From assembly GCF_040049255.1 (NCBI RefSeq), contig NZ_JBDZDR010000002.1:872370-936369 (forward strand): a stretch of DNA of 64,000 nt. Direction: 5' to 3'. Under the pieces are notes generated by a model that worked only from the letters and a program-made list of their open reading frames with translations, was not told the origin of the DNA and did not search any database. This document shows, piece after piece, positions 1 through 8,708 of this stretch. How positions within the stretch are numbered: position 1 is the first letter of the stretch; every line of letters starts with the position of its first letter. Position numbers and translations under genes: made by a program. Source of the DNA: Pseudaminobacter sp040049255. Its GTDB lineage: Bacteria; Pseudomonadota; Alphaproteobacteria; Rhizobiales; Rhizobiaceae.

Positions 1-807
1 CACGTTGCCCGATTCGGTCCACTTCATGCGTTCCGCGCCGGCCAGCGGGTCGGTCACCGAAAGCAGCGCGCCGGCAAGCCCGGCGAACATGCCGGAGATG
101 ACGAAGGCGGCAAGCGTGTAGGGCTTGGTGTTGAAGCCGGTGTAGTTCATGCGGGTCTGGTTGGACTTGATCGCCCGCAGCGCCATGCCGAAGGGCGAGG
201 CGAAGATCTTCTGCGAGACGTAGAAGGAGACGATCAGCAGCACCGCGCAGATATAGAAGCCGAGATAGCCGGAGATCGTGGTTCCGAGCAGGGTCGGCGT
301 CGGCAAGCCGGAAGCCGCGGCCTGCGCGCCGAACAGGGCATCGAGGAAGCGTGGGTCGTCGCGCGCTAGCAGCAGGCCGGTCTCGCCATTGGTGATCGGC
401 GTGAGGACCGAATAGGCCAGGCTGTAGCACATCTGCGCAAAAGCCAGGGTCAGGATCGAGAAGTAGATGCCCGAGCGGCGCAGGCTGAAATAGCCGATCA
501 GCAGGGCGAACAGGCCCGCCACCGTCACCGCCAGAACCATTGCCGGCAGCATGTCCATGGTCAGGAGCTTGAACGACCAGACGGTGGTGTAGGAGCCGAC
601 GCCCAGGAATGCGGCATGCCCGAAGCTGAGATAGCCGGTCAGCCCGAACAGTATGTTGAAGCCGATGGCGAAGATCGCGTAGATCGCGAATTTCTGCATC
701 AGTCCCGGATAGGCGGCGCCGAGCGGCGAAAGCCACAACGGCATCGTGAGGACGATGAGGCTGAATATGGCCAGAGAGGCAGAGTCCTTGCGGGAAAGCG
801 AGAACAT
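1..807 (-). CDS. livM: Branched-chain amino acid/amide ABC transporter permease, LivM type (3' end cut by window edge)
   Basis: This is the second inner-membrane permease of a branched-chain amino acid/urea-amide type ABC importer. The reverse strand is open from an ATG at 807 to the window edge, giving 269 codons without a stop. The translation has the LivM hallmarks: an N-terminal GFNILFGLTGYLSFGHAAF block, the RRSGIYFSILTLAFAQM segment, and FGMALRAIKSNQ followed by a hydrophobic helix. It ends at the edge inside the usual WTESG region. Its ATG lies 5 bases after the stop of the LivH-type permease, so the two are co-translated. The partner ATPases are not in the window and presumably lie to the left. 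The solute is unknown. Confidence 0.9.
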   Translation of the reverse strand, partial: MFSLSRKDSASLAIFSLIVLTMPLWLSPLGAAYPGLMQKFAIYAIFAIGFNILFGLTGYLSFGHAAFLGVGSYTTVWSFKLLTMDMLPAMVLAVTVAGLFALLIGYFSLRRSGIYFSILTLAFAQMCYSLAYSVLTPITNGETGLLLARDDPRFLDALFGAQAAASGLPTPTLLGTTISGYLGFYICAVLLIVSFYVSQKIFASPFGMALRAIKSNQTRMNYTGFNTKPYTLAAFVISGMFAGLAGALLSVTDPLAGAERMKWTESGNV

Positions 808-812
808 GGGGG

Positions 813-1841
813 TCAGGTCTCCATGATACCGCGCCGGCCAATGAGGCCACGCGGGCGGACCAGCAGGATGACTACGGCCACGAGATAGATGATCACCTGG
901 TCAATGCCCGGAATGAGCGACTTGACCTCGGTCATGGATGCAAAGGATTGCAGGATGCCGAGCAGGAAGCCGGCTGCGACCGCGCCGGGCAGGGAGCCCA
1001 TGCCGCCCACAACCACGACCACGAAGCTGAGCACCAGGAAGTCCATGCCGAGATGATAGTTGGGCGGCAGCAGCGGCGTGTACATCACGCCGGCGACGCC
1101 CGCGACCACGGCGGCGAGGCCGAACACGATGGTGAAGCGCCGGTCGATGTCGATGCCCATCAGGCCCACCGTTTCGCGGTCAGCCATTCCGGCGCGCACC
1201 ACCATGCCGAAAGTGGTGAACTGCAGGAAGGCGAAGACGCTGCCGATTACCCCCAGCGAGAAGAAGAGATAGATGAGCCGCCACCACGGATAGGTCAGCA
1301 CATGCGCATCGGCGCCGAACCATGCGCCGATGTCGGCCGCGCCGCGCAGATCCGAGGGAATTGGCTGGGGAATGGGGTTGGCGCCGAAAAAGCTCTTCAC
1401 GATTTCCTGAAGCACGATGGCCAGGCCGAAGGTGACGAGGATCTGCTCGGCATGGGTGCGCTTGTAGAAGTGCTGGATAAGCCCGCGCTCCATGGCGATG
1501 CCGATCACCAGCATCACGGGGACGGCCAGCAGGATCGAGATCGGCACCGAATAGTCGACCAGCAGCGCCCCGAAGTCGCCGAACCAGTTCTGCACCAGCG
1601 GCGTGCGCACTTCCACCGGCGTCCCCCAGGGCGAGAGCTTCTCGGGGTCGAGCGTCACGGTTTCCATCGTGATCAGGAAGCGGAACGTGACGGCGCAGAA
1701 GCAGCCGAGCATGAAAAGCGCGCCATGCGCGAAATTGACGACGCCAAGCGTGCCGAAAACGAGGGTGAGCCCCAGGGCGATCAGCGCATAGGCGCCACCC
1801 TTGTCCAGACCATTGAGCAGTTGCGCGAAGAACGCGTTCAT
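813..1841 (-). CDS. livH: Branched-chain amino acid/amide ABC transporter permease, LivH type
   Basis: First permease of the same importer, 342 residues, with about eight hydrophobic segments along its length. It starts with the typical LivH sequence in which a short amphipathic leader precedes GGAYALIALGLTLVFG and NFAHGALFML. The C-terminal half carries GGMGSLPGAVAAGFLLGI, the conserved cytoplasmic loop that contacts the ATPase. Residues of roughly 45-85 form an extra hydrophilic insertion, common in urea/amide-type members. It lies 91 bases after the binding-protein gene, with a strong stem-loop between them, and 5 bases before livM. The ligand cannot be told from the permease. Confidence 0.92.
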   Translation of the reverse strand: MNAFFAQLLNGLDKGGAYALIALGLTLVFGTLGVVNFAHGALFMLGCFCAVTFRFLITMETVTLDPEKLSPWGTPVEVRTPLVQNWFGDFGALLVDYSVPISILLAVPVMLVIGIAMERGLIQHFYKRTHAEQILVTFGLAIVLQEIVKSFFGANPIPQPIPSDLRGAADIGAWFGADAHVLTYPWWRLIYLFFSLGVIGSVFAFLQFTTFGMVVRAGMADRETVGLMGIDIDRRFTIVFGLAAVVAGVAGVMYTPLLPPNYHLGMDFLVLSFVVVVVGGMGSLPGAVAAGFLLGILQSFASMTEVKSLIPGIDQVIIYLVAVVILLVRPRGLIGRRGIMET

Positions 1842-1891
1842 ATTTTTCCCCGCACGGGGTTTGACCCCCGATCGTTATGACTGGAAAAGCA

Positions 1892-1925
1892 GCCGGCCCG
1901 GCGCCATTGGCAGCGCCGGGCCGGC
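1892..1925 (-). other. Intercistronic stem-loop between binding-protein and permease genes
   Basis: A perfect 13-bp stem (arms GCCGGCCCGGCGC and GCGCCGGGCCGGC) encloses an 8-base loop. In the transcribed direction it comes right after the binding-protein stop and before livH, and is followed by only a short T-rich stretch. It could be a leaky terminator or a 3'-end stabiliser that keeps binding-protein mRNA above permease mRNA. Similar stems follow four other binding-protein genes in this window. Confidence 0.7.
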
Positions 1926-1932
1926 AAGGATG

Positions 1933-3276
1933 TCAGCACTGGTTGGGTTCGTAGGGGCCCAGCTCGCCGCCGAAGATCGACGGATCGTAGGTGACGTCCT
2001 CGCGTGTGGCCTTGCCGATCACGTTCAGCACGTCGAAGCGGCTCGACGGGTTCTCGTTGCCGCGCACGACCAGCACTTCCTTGAAGCACTGGTGGTCGGT
2101 GTCGCGGTAGAGGGTCGGGCCGTTGCCCATGCCGTCGAACTCGAAGCCTTCCAGCGCCTTGATGACTTCCGGCGGATAGAAGGTTCCTGCCCGCTCGACC
2201 GCGTCGGCATAGAGGATCGCCTGCACGTAGCCGGTATGGGCCGACTGCGACGGCGGAGCGCCATAGGCCTCGCCATAGGACTTGGTAAAGGCCTTGGTGC
2301 CTTCGTCGTCCAGCGACCACTGCCAGTTGGAAGTGCCGATGATGCCCTTCACCGCCTCGCCCGCGCCGACGGCCATCAGTTCGGAGAACATCGGCACGAC
2401 GATCTCGAAGTTCTTGCCGTTGGCCTGGCGGTCACGCAGGCCGAACTGCACTGCCTGCGGCAGCGAGTTGACCATGTCGTGGCCATAGTGGTTGAGGATC
2501 AGCACGTCAGCGCCGGAGTTCATCACCGGCGTCAGGTATTGCGAATAATCGCCGAGCCCGAGCGGCGTGCGCACAGTGGCGACCGTCTCCCAGCCGAGCG
2601 CTTCGGTGGCGTTCTTGATCGATTCTTCCTGCGTCCAGCCCCAGGTGTAGTCGGCCGTCAGGTGATAGGCGCGGCGGTCGGTGCCGTATTCCTTGGCCAG
2701 GAACGGCGCGATGGCGACGCCCGACTGGAAGGCGTTGAAGAAGTGCCGGAAGCCGAAGCGACGCTTGTCCTTGCCGGTGGTGTCGTTGGAATGCGTCAGG
2801 CCGGACATGTAGATCACGCCCATTTCCTGACACAGACTCTGCTGTGCGATCGCCTCGCCGGAGGTGACGGAGCCGGTGACCATGATGGCCTTGTCGCGCT
2901 CGATCATGCGGCGTGCACCGTCGCGGGCGGCGTCGGTGTTGGTCTGGGTGTCGCCGGTCACATATTCGACCTTGCGGCCGAGCACGCCGTTGCCTTTCAG
3001 CGCGATAGGCTTGAGCGTCTTGAGCATGCCGCCGTCGCCCTCGCCATTGATGTGCTTGACGGCCAGTTCATAGCCCTTGAGCTGCTCCAGGCCTTCCTCG
3101 GCATAGGATCCGGTCTGCGGCACGTTGAAGCCGAAAATGGCGCTGCCGCTGGCCGGGTTGTTGCAGAAGTCCTGCGCCCAGGCGCCCTTGCTGAACACAT
3201 AAGGTGCGCCCAGAGCGGTCACAAGGCCTGCGCCTGCGCCCTTGAGCACGCTTCTCCTGTTGAAACGCGACGTCAT
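1933..3276 (-). CDS. Tat-exported periplasmic substrate-binding protein of a LivK/urea-amide type ABC importer
   Basis: A 447-residue periplasmic binding protein of the type I fold used by branched-chain amino acid, urea and short amide importers (Peripla_BP_6 group). It begins with a twin-arginine leader (NRRSVLKG, then a hydrophobic stretch ending near AWAQ), so it is probably folded before export. The mature protein has the usual two-lobed pattern, including the DTQTNTDAA segment of the ligand cleft and GSVTSGEAIA. It is the first gene of the operon with livHM and is divergent from the ScfR-like regulator, which is the obvious candidate regulator. The ligand is not known; the length is somewhat above classical LivK. 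Confidence 0.9.
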   Translation of the reverse strand: MTSRFNRRSVLKGAGAGLVTALGAPYVFSKGAWAQDFCNNPASGSAIFGFNVPQTGSYAEEGLEQLKGYELAVKHINGEGDGGMLKTLKPIALKGNGVLGRKVEYVTGDTQTNTDAARDGARRMIERDKAIMVTGSVTSGEAIAQQSLCQEMGVIYMSGLTHSNDTTGKDKRRFGFRHFFNAFQSGVAIAPFLAKEYGTDRRAYHLTADYTWGWTQEESIKNATEALGWETVATVRTPLGLGDYSQYLTPVMNSGADVLILNHYGHDMVNSLPQAVQFGLRDRQANGKNFEIVVPMFSELMAVGAGEAVKGIIGTSNWQWSLDDEGTKAFTKSYGEAYGAPPSQSAHTGYVQAILYADAVERAGTFYPPEVIKALEGFEFDGMGNGPTLYRDTDHQCFKEVLVVRGNENPSSRFDVLNVIGKATREDVTYDPSIFGGELGPYEPNQC

Positions 3277-3379
3277 GCTTCACTCCTCCTTGAATGCGGC
3301 GTGCGCCGCCGTTCTCCTCGGCCGGAAGAGTCAACGAAGTGGAAAATAGAGCAATAGCAAATTGATATTTATGGATTTT

Positions 3380-3419
3380 TTTGTAAACAATGATGTTTGT
3401 GTAAAGTCAGTTTTGTAAA
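3380..3419. promoter_or_regulatory. Three TTTG-(TG)-TAAA boxes in the divergent promoter region
   Basis: The 173-bp gap between the importer operon and the ScfR-like gene is strikingly A+T-rich. It holds TTTGTAAA at 3380-3387, TTTGTGTAAA at 3396-3405 and TTTGTAAA at 3412-3419; the two identical boxes are 32 bp apart, about three helical turns. RamB and PrpR, relatives of ScfR in actinobacteria, bind TTTGCAAA-type sites. It is inferred that the adjacent regulator binds here and controls itself and the importer. Confidence 0.5.
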
Positions 3420-3449
3420 TGTCTTACACAGCGTTCAGGGGGAGGGCGC

Positions 3450-4997
3450 ATGCGGGCACCCATTGGCATCAGAATACGGCGCAAACGATTGCAACTCGGC
3501 CTGTCGCAGGCGACCCTCGCGCGCGCTGCCGGAATATCGCCGAGCTATCTCAACCTGATCGAGAACAACAAGCGTGTGATCGGGGGCAAGCTGCTGATGC
3601 GGATTGCCGAACGGCTGAGCCTGGAAATGGACGAGCTGTCCGGCCTCAGCGAGCAACGCATGATCCAGGGGCTGGAAGAGCTGCTGGCCGACCCGGTCAT
3701 GCGCGACATCGAAATTGAGCGGAGCGAAGTCCGCGAGCTGGTGGCGCGCTTTCCCGAGGCGGGAACCGCTCTTACCCGGCTCTACCGCGCCTATTCGGAA
3801 ACCAGCGCCGGCATTGAGGCCTACGCCAACCGCCTCCGGTCCGACCCGCTGCTATCGCAGATGCTGCATCAGGTTCTCAACCGCATCGCCGCCATGCGCT
3901 CCAGTGCGGAGATACTTGATGGCGTGCCGGACCTTGCCGAGGCAGACCGTATCCGTTTTACCGGCATGATCAGTCACGAGGCGCACGACCTGACCGAAAT
4001 CGTGCGCAATCTCGCCTCCTATTTCGATCAGTCCGCCTCTGGACAAAAAGCCGGATCGCCCCTGCGGGAGGTCGAAGAGGCGATCATCACGGCCAACAAT
4101 CACTTTCCTGCGCTGGAAGATGCCGCCGAAAACCTGCGGCGGGAAGTGGAAGCGCATGGTGCCTTCGGCGAGGCGGCCCTTGCCGAAGCCTTGCAGCGCC
4201 GCTTCGGCATTTCGTGCCGCAAATGGCCGGAGCGGGAGCGGATGTCCGAGCCCTACAGGTTCGATCCGGAGGCGGCGGTGCTGTGGTTCCGCGCTTCGAC
4301 GACCGCCGCCACCCGCCAGTTCCAGATGAGCCGCATCTACGCGCTGCATGCCGCGGGCGATGTGCTGGAGCGCCAATCCGTCGCGATGGAGCCAACCTCC
4401 GACGAAGCGCGGCAGCTCATGCGCAGCGCGCTTTCCTCCTACATGGCCGGCGCCATTGTCATGCCCTATGCGGAATTCCTGCGTGATGCTGAGGAGAGGC
4501 ATTACGACATCGAACTGCTAGGTCATCTCTACACGGCGAGTTTCGAGCAGGCGGCGCACCGGTTGGTGACGCTTCGGCGCAAGGGTGCCGAGGGCGTTCC
4601 CTTCGGCTTTCTGCGCGCGGATCGGGCAGGGCGCCTCACAAAGCGCTTCCCACTGCCGGGGCTGACGCTGCCGGGGTCAGGGCATGGCTGCCTGCTTTGG
4701 CCGATCTACGACGCTTTCGGCGCCTCGGGCGTGGTCAGGGAGGTCTGCGAATTCACCAATGGCGGGCGCTACCTGCTTCTGGCCAAGGCGGTAACCAAGC
4801 GCGTTTCGGCCTATCAGGAACAGCCGCTGGTCTTCTCCGTGATGCTGGCGTGCGACATCCTGCATGCCGATCGCACCGTCTACGGCCATGGGCTCGACCT
4901 GTCATACGAGCCGAAGCTGGTGGGGCCTTCCTGTCGCCTTTGCACCCGGCAGGATTGCGCGCATCGTCAGGAAACGGCCGCGATGGCCGCGACCTGA
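3450..4997 (+). CDS. ScfR-type XRE regulator (short-chain fatty acyl regulator family, DUF2083 C-terminus)
   Basis: A 515-residue cytoplasmic transcription regulator. Residues about 6-60 are an XRE helix-turn-helix (LGLSQATLARAAGISPSYL, LIENNKR). Residues about 250-400 correspond to the IrrE/M78-like region, but the expected HExxH zinc site is absent (QFQMSRIYALHAAGD stands there), so it is not a peptidase. The C-terminus has the family's cysteine motif CRLCTRQDC. Residues about 132-190 look like the two helices of a histidine-kinase dimerisation domain, with His140 at the phospho-acceptor position, which is unusual. Family members (RamB, PrpR, ScfR) sense acyl-CoA or short-chain acid metabolism. 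It is convergent with the sensor kinase gene and divergent from the importer. Confidence 0.85.
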   Translation: MRAPIGIRIRRKRLQLGLSQATLARAAGISPSYLNLIENNKRVIGGKLLMRIAERLSLEMDELSGLSEQRMIQGLEELLADPVMRDIEIERSEVRELVARFPEAGTALTRLYRAYSETSAGIEAYANRLRSDPLLSQMLHQVLNRIAAMRSSAEILDGVPDLAEADRIRFTGMISHEAHDLTEIVRNLASYFDQSASGQKAGSPLREVEEAIITANNHFPALEDAAENLRREVEAHGAFGEAALAEALQRRFGISCRKWPERERMSEPYRFDPEAAVLWFRASTTAATRQFQMSRIYALHAAGDVLERQSVAMEPTSDEARQLMRSALSSYMAGAIVMPYAEFLRDAEERHYDIELLGHLYTASFEQAAHRLVTLRRKGAEGVPFGFLRADRAGRLTKRFPLPGLTLPGSGHGCLLWPIYDAFGASGVVREVCEFTNGGRYLLLAKAVTKRVSAYQEQPLVFSVMLACDILHADRTVYGHGLDLSYEPKLVGPSCRLCTRQDCAHRQETAAMAAT

Positions 4998-5001
4998 GGA
5001 C

Positions 5002-7737
5002 CTATTCGGCGACCGCGACAGCCTCGCGGCGCAGCGGAAGCGTGATGCGGAAGCACGCACCGGGAAGCGGCCCTTGGACAAGTTCCAGCGAGCCATTCAT
5101 CTTTTCCACGATCTTGTGGCTGATGTTCAGTCCCAGCCCCAGCCCGCGTGTGGCGACGGAGGAGGGCTCCACCCGTCCGGCACGCACGAACTTGTCGAAG
5201 ATGCTCCTGCGAAACTCTTCGGGTATTCCGGAGCCGTTGTCGGAGATATCGACCACATAGCGGCCAGCCTTGATCCGGCTCTCGATTCGCACCCGCGGTG
5301 CGGGCGAGTCGTTGTGCGAAATCGCATTGGCGATGATGTTGATGAACACCTGGCTCAGCCGATCGGCATCAGTGGAAACCGGCCCGCGCTCCGCCCTTCG
5401 TCCATATTCCACCGACAATGCCCGCTGGCGGGCAAGCGCCTCGCACACCGCCACAGCCCGATCCAGCACCTGCTCGGCGTCGATGGGCACGTCTTCCCAG
5501 TCGCGCTCGCCATGTTCCAGCGCGCTGAGATCGAGAATCTCGTCCAGCAGCTTGGTCAGGCGCACGCTTTCGTTGTGGATCGTGGTCACGAAGCGTGTCC
5601 TCTGCCCCTGAGTGAGGTCGGTATCGGTGAGCAGAATTTCCGAGAACGACCGGATGGAAGTCATCGGCGTGCGAACCTCGTGGCTCACCTGCGAAAGGAA
5701 GTCGTCCTTCTGCCGGTGAAGCTCGTGCAGAAGCGCGTTGGCCTCCTGCAATTGCTGCGCGGTCGAGCGCAGTTCCTGCGAGGTCTGTTCCAGCTTGTGG
5801 GAATATTCGATGACCTGCTGGGTTTCGTCGGCGATCTGCATCACCTCTTCCAGCGTGATCATGTCGCCGGCGACCACTTTGCTGAGCAGGATATGCGCCG
5901 AGGCCGAGCCGATGGAACTGGCCAGCTCCCGTTCCAGCTTGGCGATGAATTCGGATGAAACGTCTAGCCGCGCCGCTGCCTCGCCGCGCGGAACGTCGGA
6001 AGTGTCGAACAGCTCTCTGGCCCGCTTCCACCCCAGCACGCGCTCGGCGACGAAGAACAGCTCGGTAGTGGTCACCGAGCCCCTGATGATGTGCGGCTGG
6101 GCGCCGGGGCTGCGCTTGAACACGTCCACGAACAGTGCCGCCTGGATGCGTTCCAGCGCGGTCTGGTTCGTTGCCAGCGACACGCAGACCAGCGTGGCAA
6201 CGTTGAGGAACAGGCTCCAGAACACCGAGTGGACGAGCGGGTCGAGGCCGCTCATGCCGAACATCGCCTCCGGCCGCAGGAAGCCTATTGCCCACGGGCC
6301 TTCCGCCATAAGCATCGCGACCGTGTCGCTGGTAGATTCGAAGCTGGGCAGGAACACGGTCCACGCCCAGATGGCGAAGCCGATCAGCGTTGCGGCCAGT
6401 GCGCCTTGCACGGTAGCCGAGCGCCAGTAGAGCGCGGCAATCATTGCCGGCAGGAACTGCGCGACGCCGGCGAAGGAAATGAGCCCGATCGGCGCGAGCG
6501 CGTCGGAATCGCCAGTCAGCCAGAAATAGAGGAAGCCCAGGAAGAGCATCACCCCGATGGAAATGCGGCGGCTGCGCAGCAGCAGGCGCGCAATGCCGCG
6601 CTCACCCGAATCGGCCAGATTGCCGGAGCGGCGCAGGGCGATCGGCAGCACCACATGGTTGGAAACCATGATCGACAGCGCGATGGAGGCCACGATGATC
6701 ATGGAGGTGGCGCTCGAAAAGCCCCCGATGAAGGCGAAGAGCGCCAGGCCATCGTGCCCCGTGGACATGGGCAGCGTGAGCACGAACATGTCCGGATTGG
6801 AGCCGATGGGCATGGTGGCCAGGCCATAGAGCGCGATCGGCATGGTGAACAGGCTCATCAGGAACAGATAGGCCGGAAACGCCCACCCCGCCGTGCGCAG
6901 ATGCTCCTCGTTTGAATTCTCCACCACGGTGATCTGGAACTGGCGCGGCAGGCAGATCGCGGCACTTGCCGAAAGCAGGAGCACCACAACCCAGCGGCTG
7001 CCGAACTCGCTGCGCTCGTGAATGTCCAGGCCCGCTTCGACCGCTCGCGCGTAGACTTCGGTCAGGCCGCCGCCCAGGCCGAACACCACGAAGACGCCGA
7101 CTGCGATCAGGGCAACCAGTTTCACGGCCGCCTCGAAGGCGATGGCGGCGACCACGCCGTGGTGCTGCTCGCGCGCATCGACGTTTCGTGTGCCGAACAG
7201 GATGGTGAACAGCGCCATGCCGACCGCCACGCCGAGAGCGAGGGTGACATCGTCCAGCCCGGCCAGATGGTCTCCGCCGCCCTTGGCCACGGACACCGCC
7301 TGGATCGAGGTGGTGATCGCCTTGAGCTGCAGCGCGATATAGGGCGTGATGCTGACCACCGCGATCAGCGTCACCAGCACCGCAAGGCGGCTCGACTTGC
7401 CGAAGCGGGAGGACAGAAGGTCAGCCACCGAGGTGATGCGTTGCAAATGGCTGATGCGGATGAGCTTGCGCAGGATGAACCACCAGCCGACGAAAACGAG
7501 GGTCGGCCCCATATAGATGGCCAGGAATTCCAGACCGCTGCGGGCCGCGGTGCCCACCGCGCCATAGAACGTCCAGCTGGTGCAGTAGACGGATATGGAA
7601 AGCGTGTAGACGAACGGCGAGCGCAGGAAGCCGGCGTTGCCCCGCTTTGCCCGTGCGTCCGAAACATAGGCGAGCACGAACAGCAGGCCGACATAGGCCA
7701 CGGCTGTCAGGATGACGAAATCCGGAGACAGCATCAC
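5002..7737 (-). CDS. Hybrid sensor: sodium:solute symporter domain fused to histidine kinase (CbrA-like)
   Basis: A 911-residue membrane sensor kinase. The first ~520 residues form a 12-13-helix SSS/PutP-like transporter domain (for example YCTSWTFYGAVGTAARSGLE and ISFAGVAQFLPAMIAALYWR). A linker of about 130 residues with a coiled coil (TSQELRSTAQQLQEANALLH) leads to a HisKA domain with phospho-acceptor His686 (SHEVRTPM) and a HATPase domain (NIIANAISHND, DNGSGIP, GLGLGLNIS). It resembles CbrA-type kinases, where transport or nutrient binding is coupled to signalling. There is no attached receiver domain. Its start overlaps the small membrane-protein gene by 4 bases (ATGA), so translation is coupled. 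The likely output is the receiver protein encoded two genes upstream. Confidence 0.92.
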   Translation of the reverse strand: MMLSPDFVILTAVAYVGLLFVLAYVSDARAKRGNAGFLRSPFVYTLSISVYCTSWTFYGAVGTAARSGLEFLAIYMGPTLVFVGWWFILRKLIRISHLQRITSVADLLSSRFGKSSRLAVLVTLIAVVSITPYIALQLKAITTSIQAVSVAKGGGDHLAGLDDVTLALGVAVGMALFTILFGTRNVDAREQHHGVVAAIAFEAAVKLVALIAVGVFVVFGLGGGLTEVYARAVEAGLDIHERSEFGSRWVVVLLLSASAAICLPRQFQITVVENSNEEHLRTAGWAFPAYLFLMSLFTMPIALYGLATMPIGSNPDMFVLTLPMSTGHDGLALFAFIGGFSSATSMIIVASIALSIMVSNHVVLPIALRRSGNLADSGERGIARLLLRSRRISIGVMLFLGFLYFWLTGDSDALAPIGLISFAGVAQFLPAMIAALYWRSATVQGALAATLIGFAIWAWTVFLPSFESTSDTVAMLMAEGPWAIGFLRPEAMFGMSGLDPLVHSVFWSLFLNVATLVCVSLATNQTALERIQAALFVDVFKRSPGAQPHIIRGSVTTTELFFVAERVLGWKRARELFDTSDVPRGEAAARLDVSSEFIAKLERELASSIGSASAHILLSKVVAGDMITLEEVMQIADETQQVIEYSHKLEQTSQELRSTAQQLQEANALLHELHRQKDDFLSQVSHEVRTPMTSIRSFSEILLTDTDLTQGQRTRFVTTIHNESVRLTKLLDEILDLSALEHGERDWEDVPIDAEQVLDRAVAVCEALARQRALSVEYGRRAERGPVSTDADRLSQVFINIIANAISHNDSPAPRVRIESRIKAGRYVVDISDNGSGIPEEFRRSIFDKFVRAGRVEPSSVATRGLGLGLNISHKIVEKMNGSLELVQGPLPGACFRITLPLRREAVAVAE

Positions 7738-8027
7738 TCGTCCTCCGGCGGCATCGCCGGCCTGATCTCGTCTCCGGCGTCGCCCGGATGAGTCTTGCCG
7801 GTGCGCGCGGGGAGAAGGCGCGAGGTCATCACTGCGCCGACGATCAGAAGTATCCAGACGAGAAAGAGGTAAAGCACCTCCATCGGCACGCCGAACAGCA
7901 GCGTTCGCGTGGCGAAGAGATTGAGGAACGGAGGAAGCAGCAGCACCGCGCCGAAGAGCGGTATGGCGAGGGCCGTGTCCTCGCGCTTGCGGTCGTCATC
8001 CGCCCTCGGCGGGCGCTGGCTCGCCAT
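7734..8027 (-). CDS. Small two-helix membrane protein linked to the sensor kinase
   Basis: A 97-residue protein with two hydrophobic segments (about residues 21-43 and 47-68), a charged N-terminus and a Pro/Asp/Glu-rich C-terminus. It sits one base after the response-regulator stop and overlaps the kinase start by 4 bases, so it must be produced together with them. Small membrane proteins coupled to SSS-domain kinases are known (for example CbrX before CbrA in Pseudomonas) and also occur beside acetate symporters. A role as accessory subunit of the sensor is inferred; no catalytic motif is visible. Confidence 0.75.
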   Translation of the reverse strand: MASQRPPRADDDRKREDTALAIPLFGAVLLLPPFLNLFATRTLLFGVPMEVLYLFLVWILLIVGAVMTSRLLPARTGKTHPGDAGDEIRPAMPPEDE

Positions 8028-8028
8028 G

Positions 8029-8406
8029 TCAGCCCTGCGCCGGGCTGCCCAGCAGCCGTCGCACTTCCTGGATCACGTCATTGTTGGCATAGGGCTTGGT
8101 GACAAAGCCGTCCGCCTTCAGTTCCGCGGCTATCTGGCGGTCATATTGCTGCCCGCGCGCGGTCAGGATCAGCACCGGTACGTGCTTGAGGAATGCGTCG
8201 GACCTTATCGCCTTGAGAACGTCCAGGCCGCTCCTCTTGGGCAGCATGATGTCCAGCAGCAGCATGCCAGGCCGCAGGCGCCGCACGGCTTCGATCGCGG
8301 CATCTCCGTCGTGAACGGAATCGACCGACCATCCGCATCGCCCCAGGATGAAATTGAGAGATTCCAGAATAGCCGGCTCGTCCTCGGCAATCAGGATATC
8401 CACCAT
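8029..8406 (-). CDS. Single-domain response regulator (receiver only)
   Basis: A 125-residue CheY-like receiver domain with nothing attached. The acidic pocket (Glu8-Asp9-Glu10), phosphorylated Asp52 (LLLDIMLP), Thr82 and Lys104 (VTKPYAN) are all present, so it should accept phosphate. It has no DNA-binding or enzymatic output domain; it must act by protein contact or as part of a phosphorelay. It is the first gene of the three-gene unit with the small membrane protein and the SSS-domain kinase, which makes the kinase its likely partner. An AGGTG/GGGGG stretch precedes the ATG. Confidence 0.9.
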   Translation of the reverse strand: MVDILIAEDEPAILESLNFILGRCGWSVDSVHDGDAAIEAVRRLRPGMLLLDIMLPKRSGLDVLKAIRSDAFLKHVPVLILTARGQQYDRQIAAELKADGFVTKPYANNDVIQEVRRLLGSPAQG

Positions 8407-8708
8407 CCCCCTATCACCTCCCCAGCGGAGCCGCGCATTTTCGGTGCGGCTTCCAAATTCCCGGGGCTCCCGCCATTGTCGCGGCTGCTGGCTCCGGGTG
8501 CCTTGCTGCCATGCGCGACGCCCCAGTTCGCCGGTCGCATGGAAGCTGTTTATTGTTCTAGCGGCCCATTCCAGCCGAAATCATGCGCGCAGGCAAGTGA
8601 CCCGGTCAGCCGAGGGGCTGCCGTTAAGTCGGGATAAACATTTTCTCTGCGATTTGTGTGCCCAATTGCCGGCCGTCGCCCCGGTCGGACATGCAACGGA
8701 GGAACCAC
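8407..8708. other. Intergenic region between divergent units, no gene seen
   Basis: These 302 bases separate the receiver gene (leftward) from the dehydrogenase genes (rightward) and must hold both promoters. I see no open frame with coding character, no strong dyad and no recognised operator. An ACGGAGGA ribosome binding site near 8696-8703 serves the small subunit start at 8709. Confidence 0.5.

Noticed and set aside
1801..3357. Long open frame (518 codons) on the + strand
   Set aside because: It is antisense to the binding-protein gene, has shadow-type composition and no family resemblance; the reverse-strand protein has a Tat leader and clear domains.
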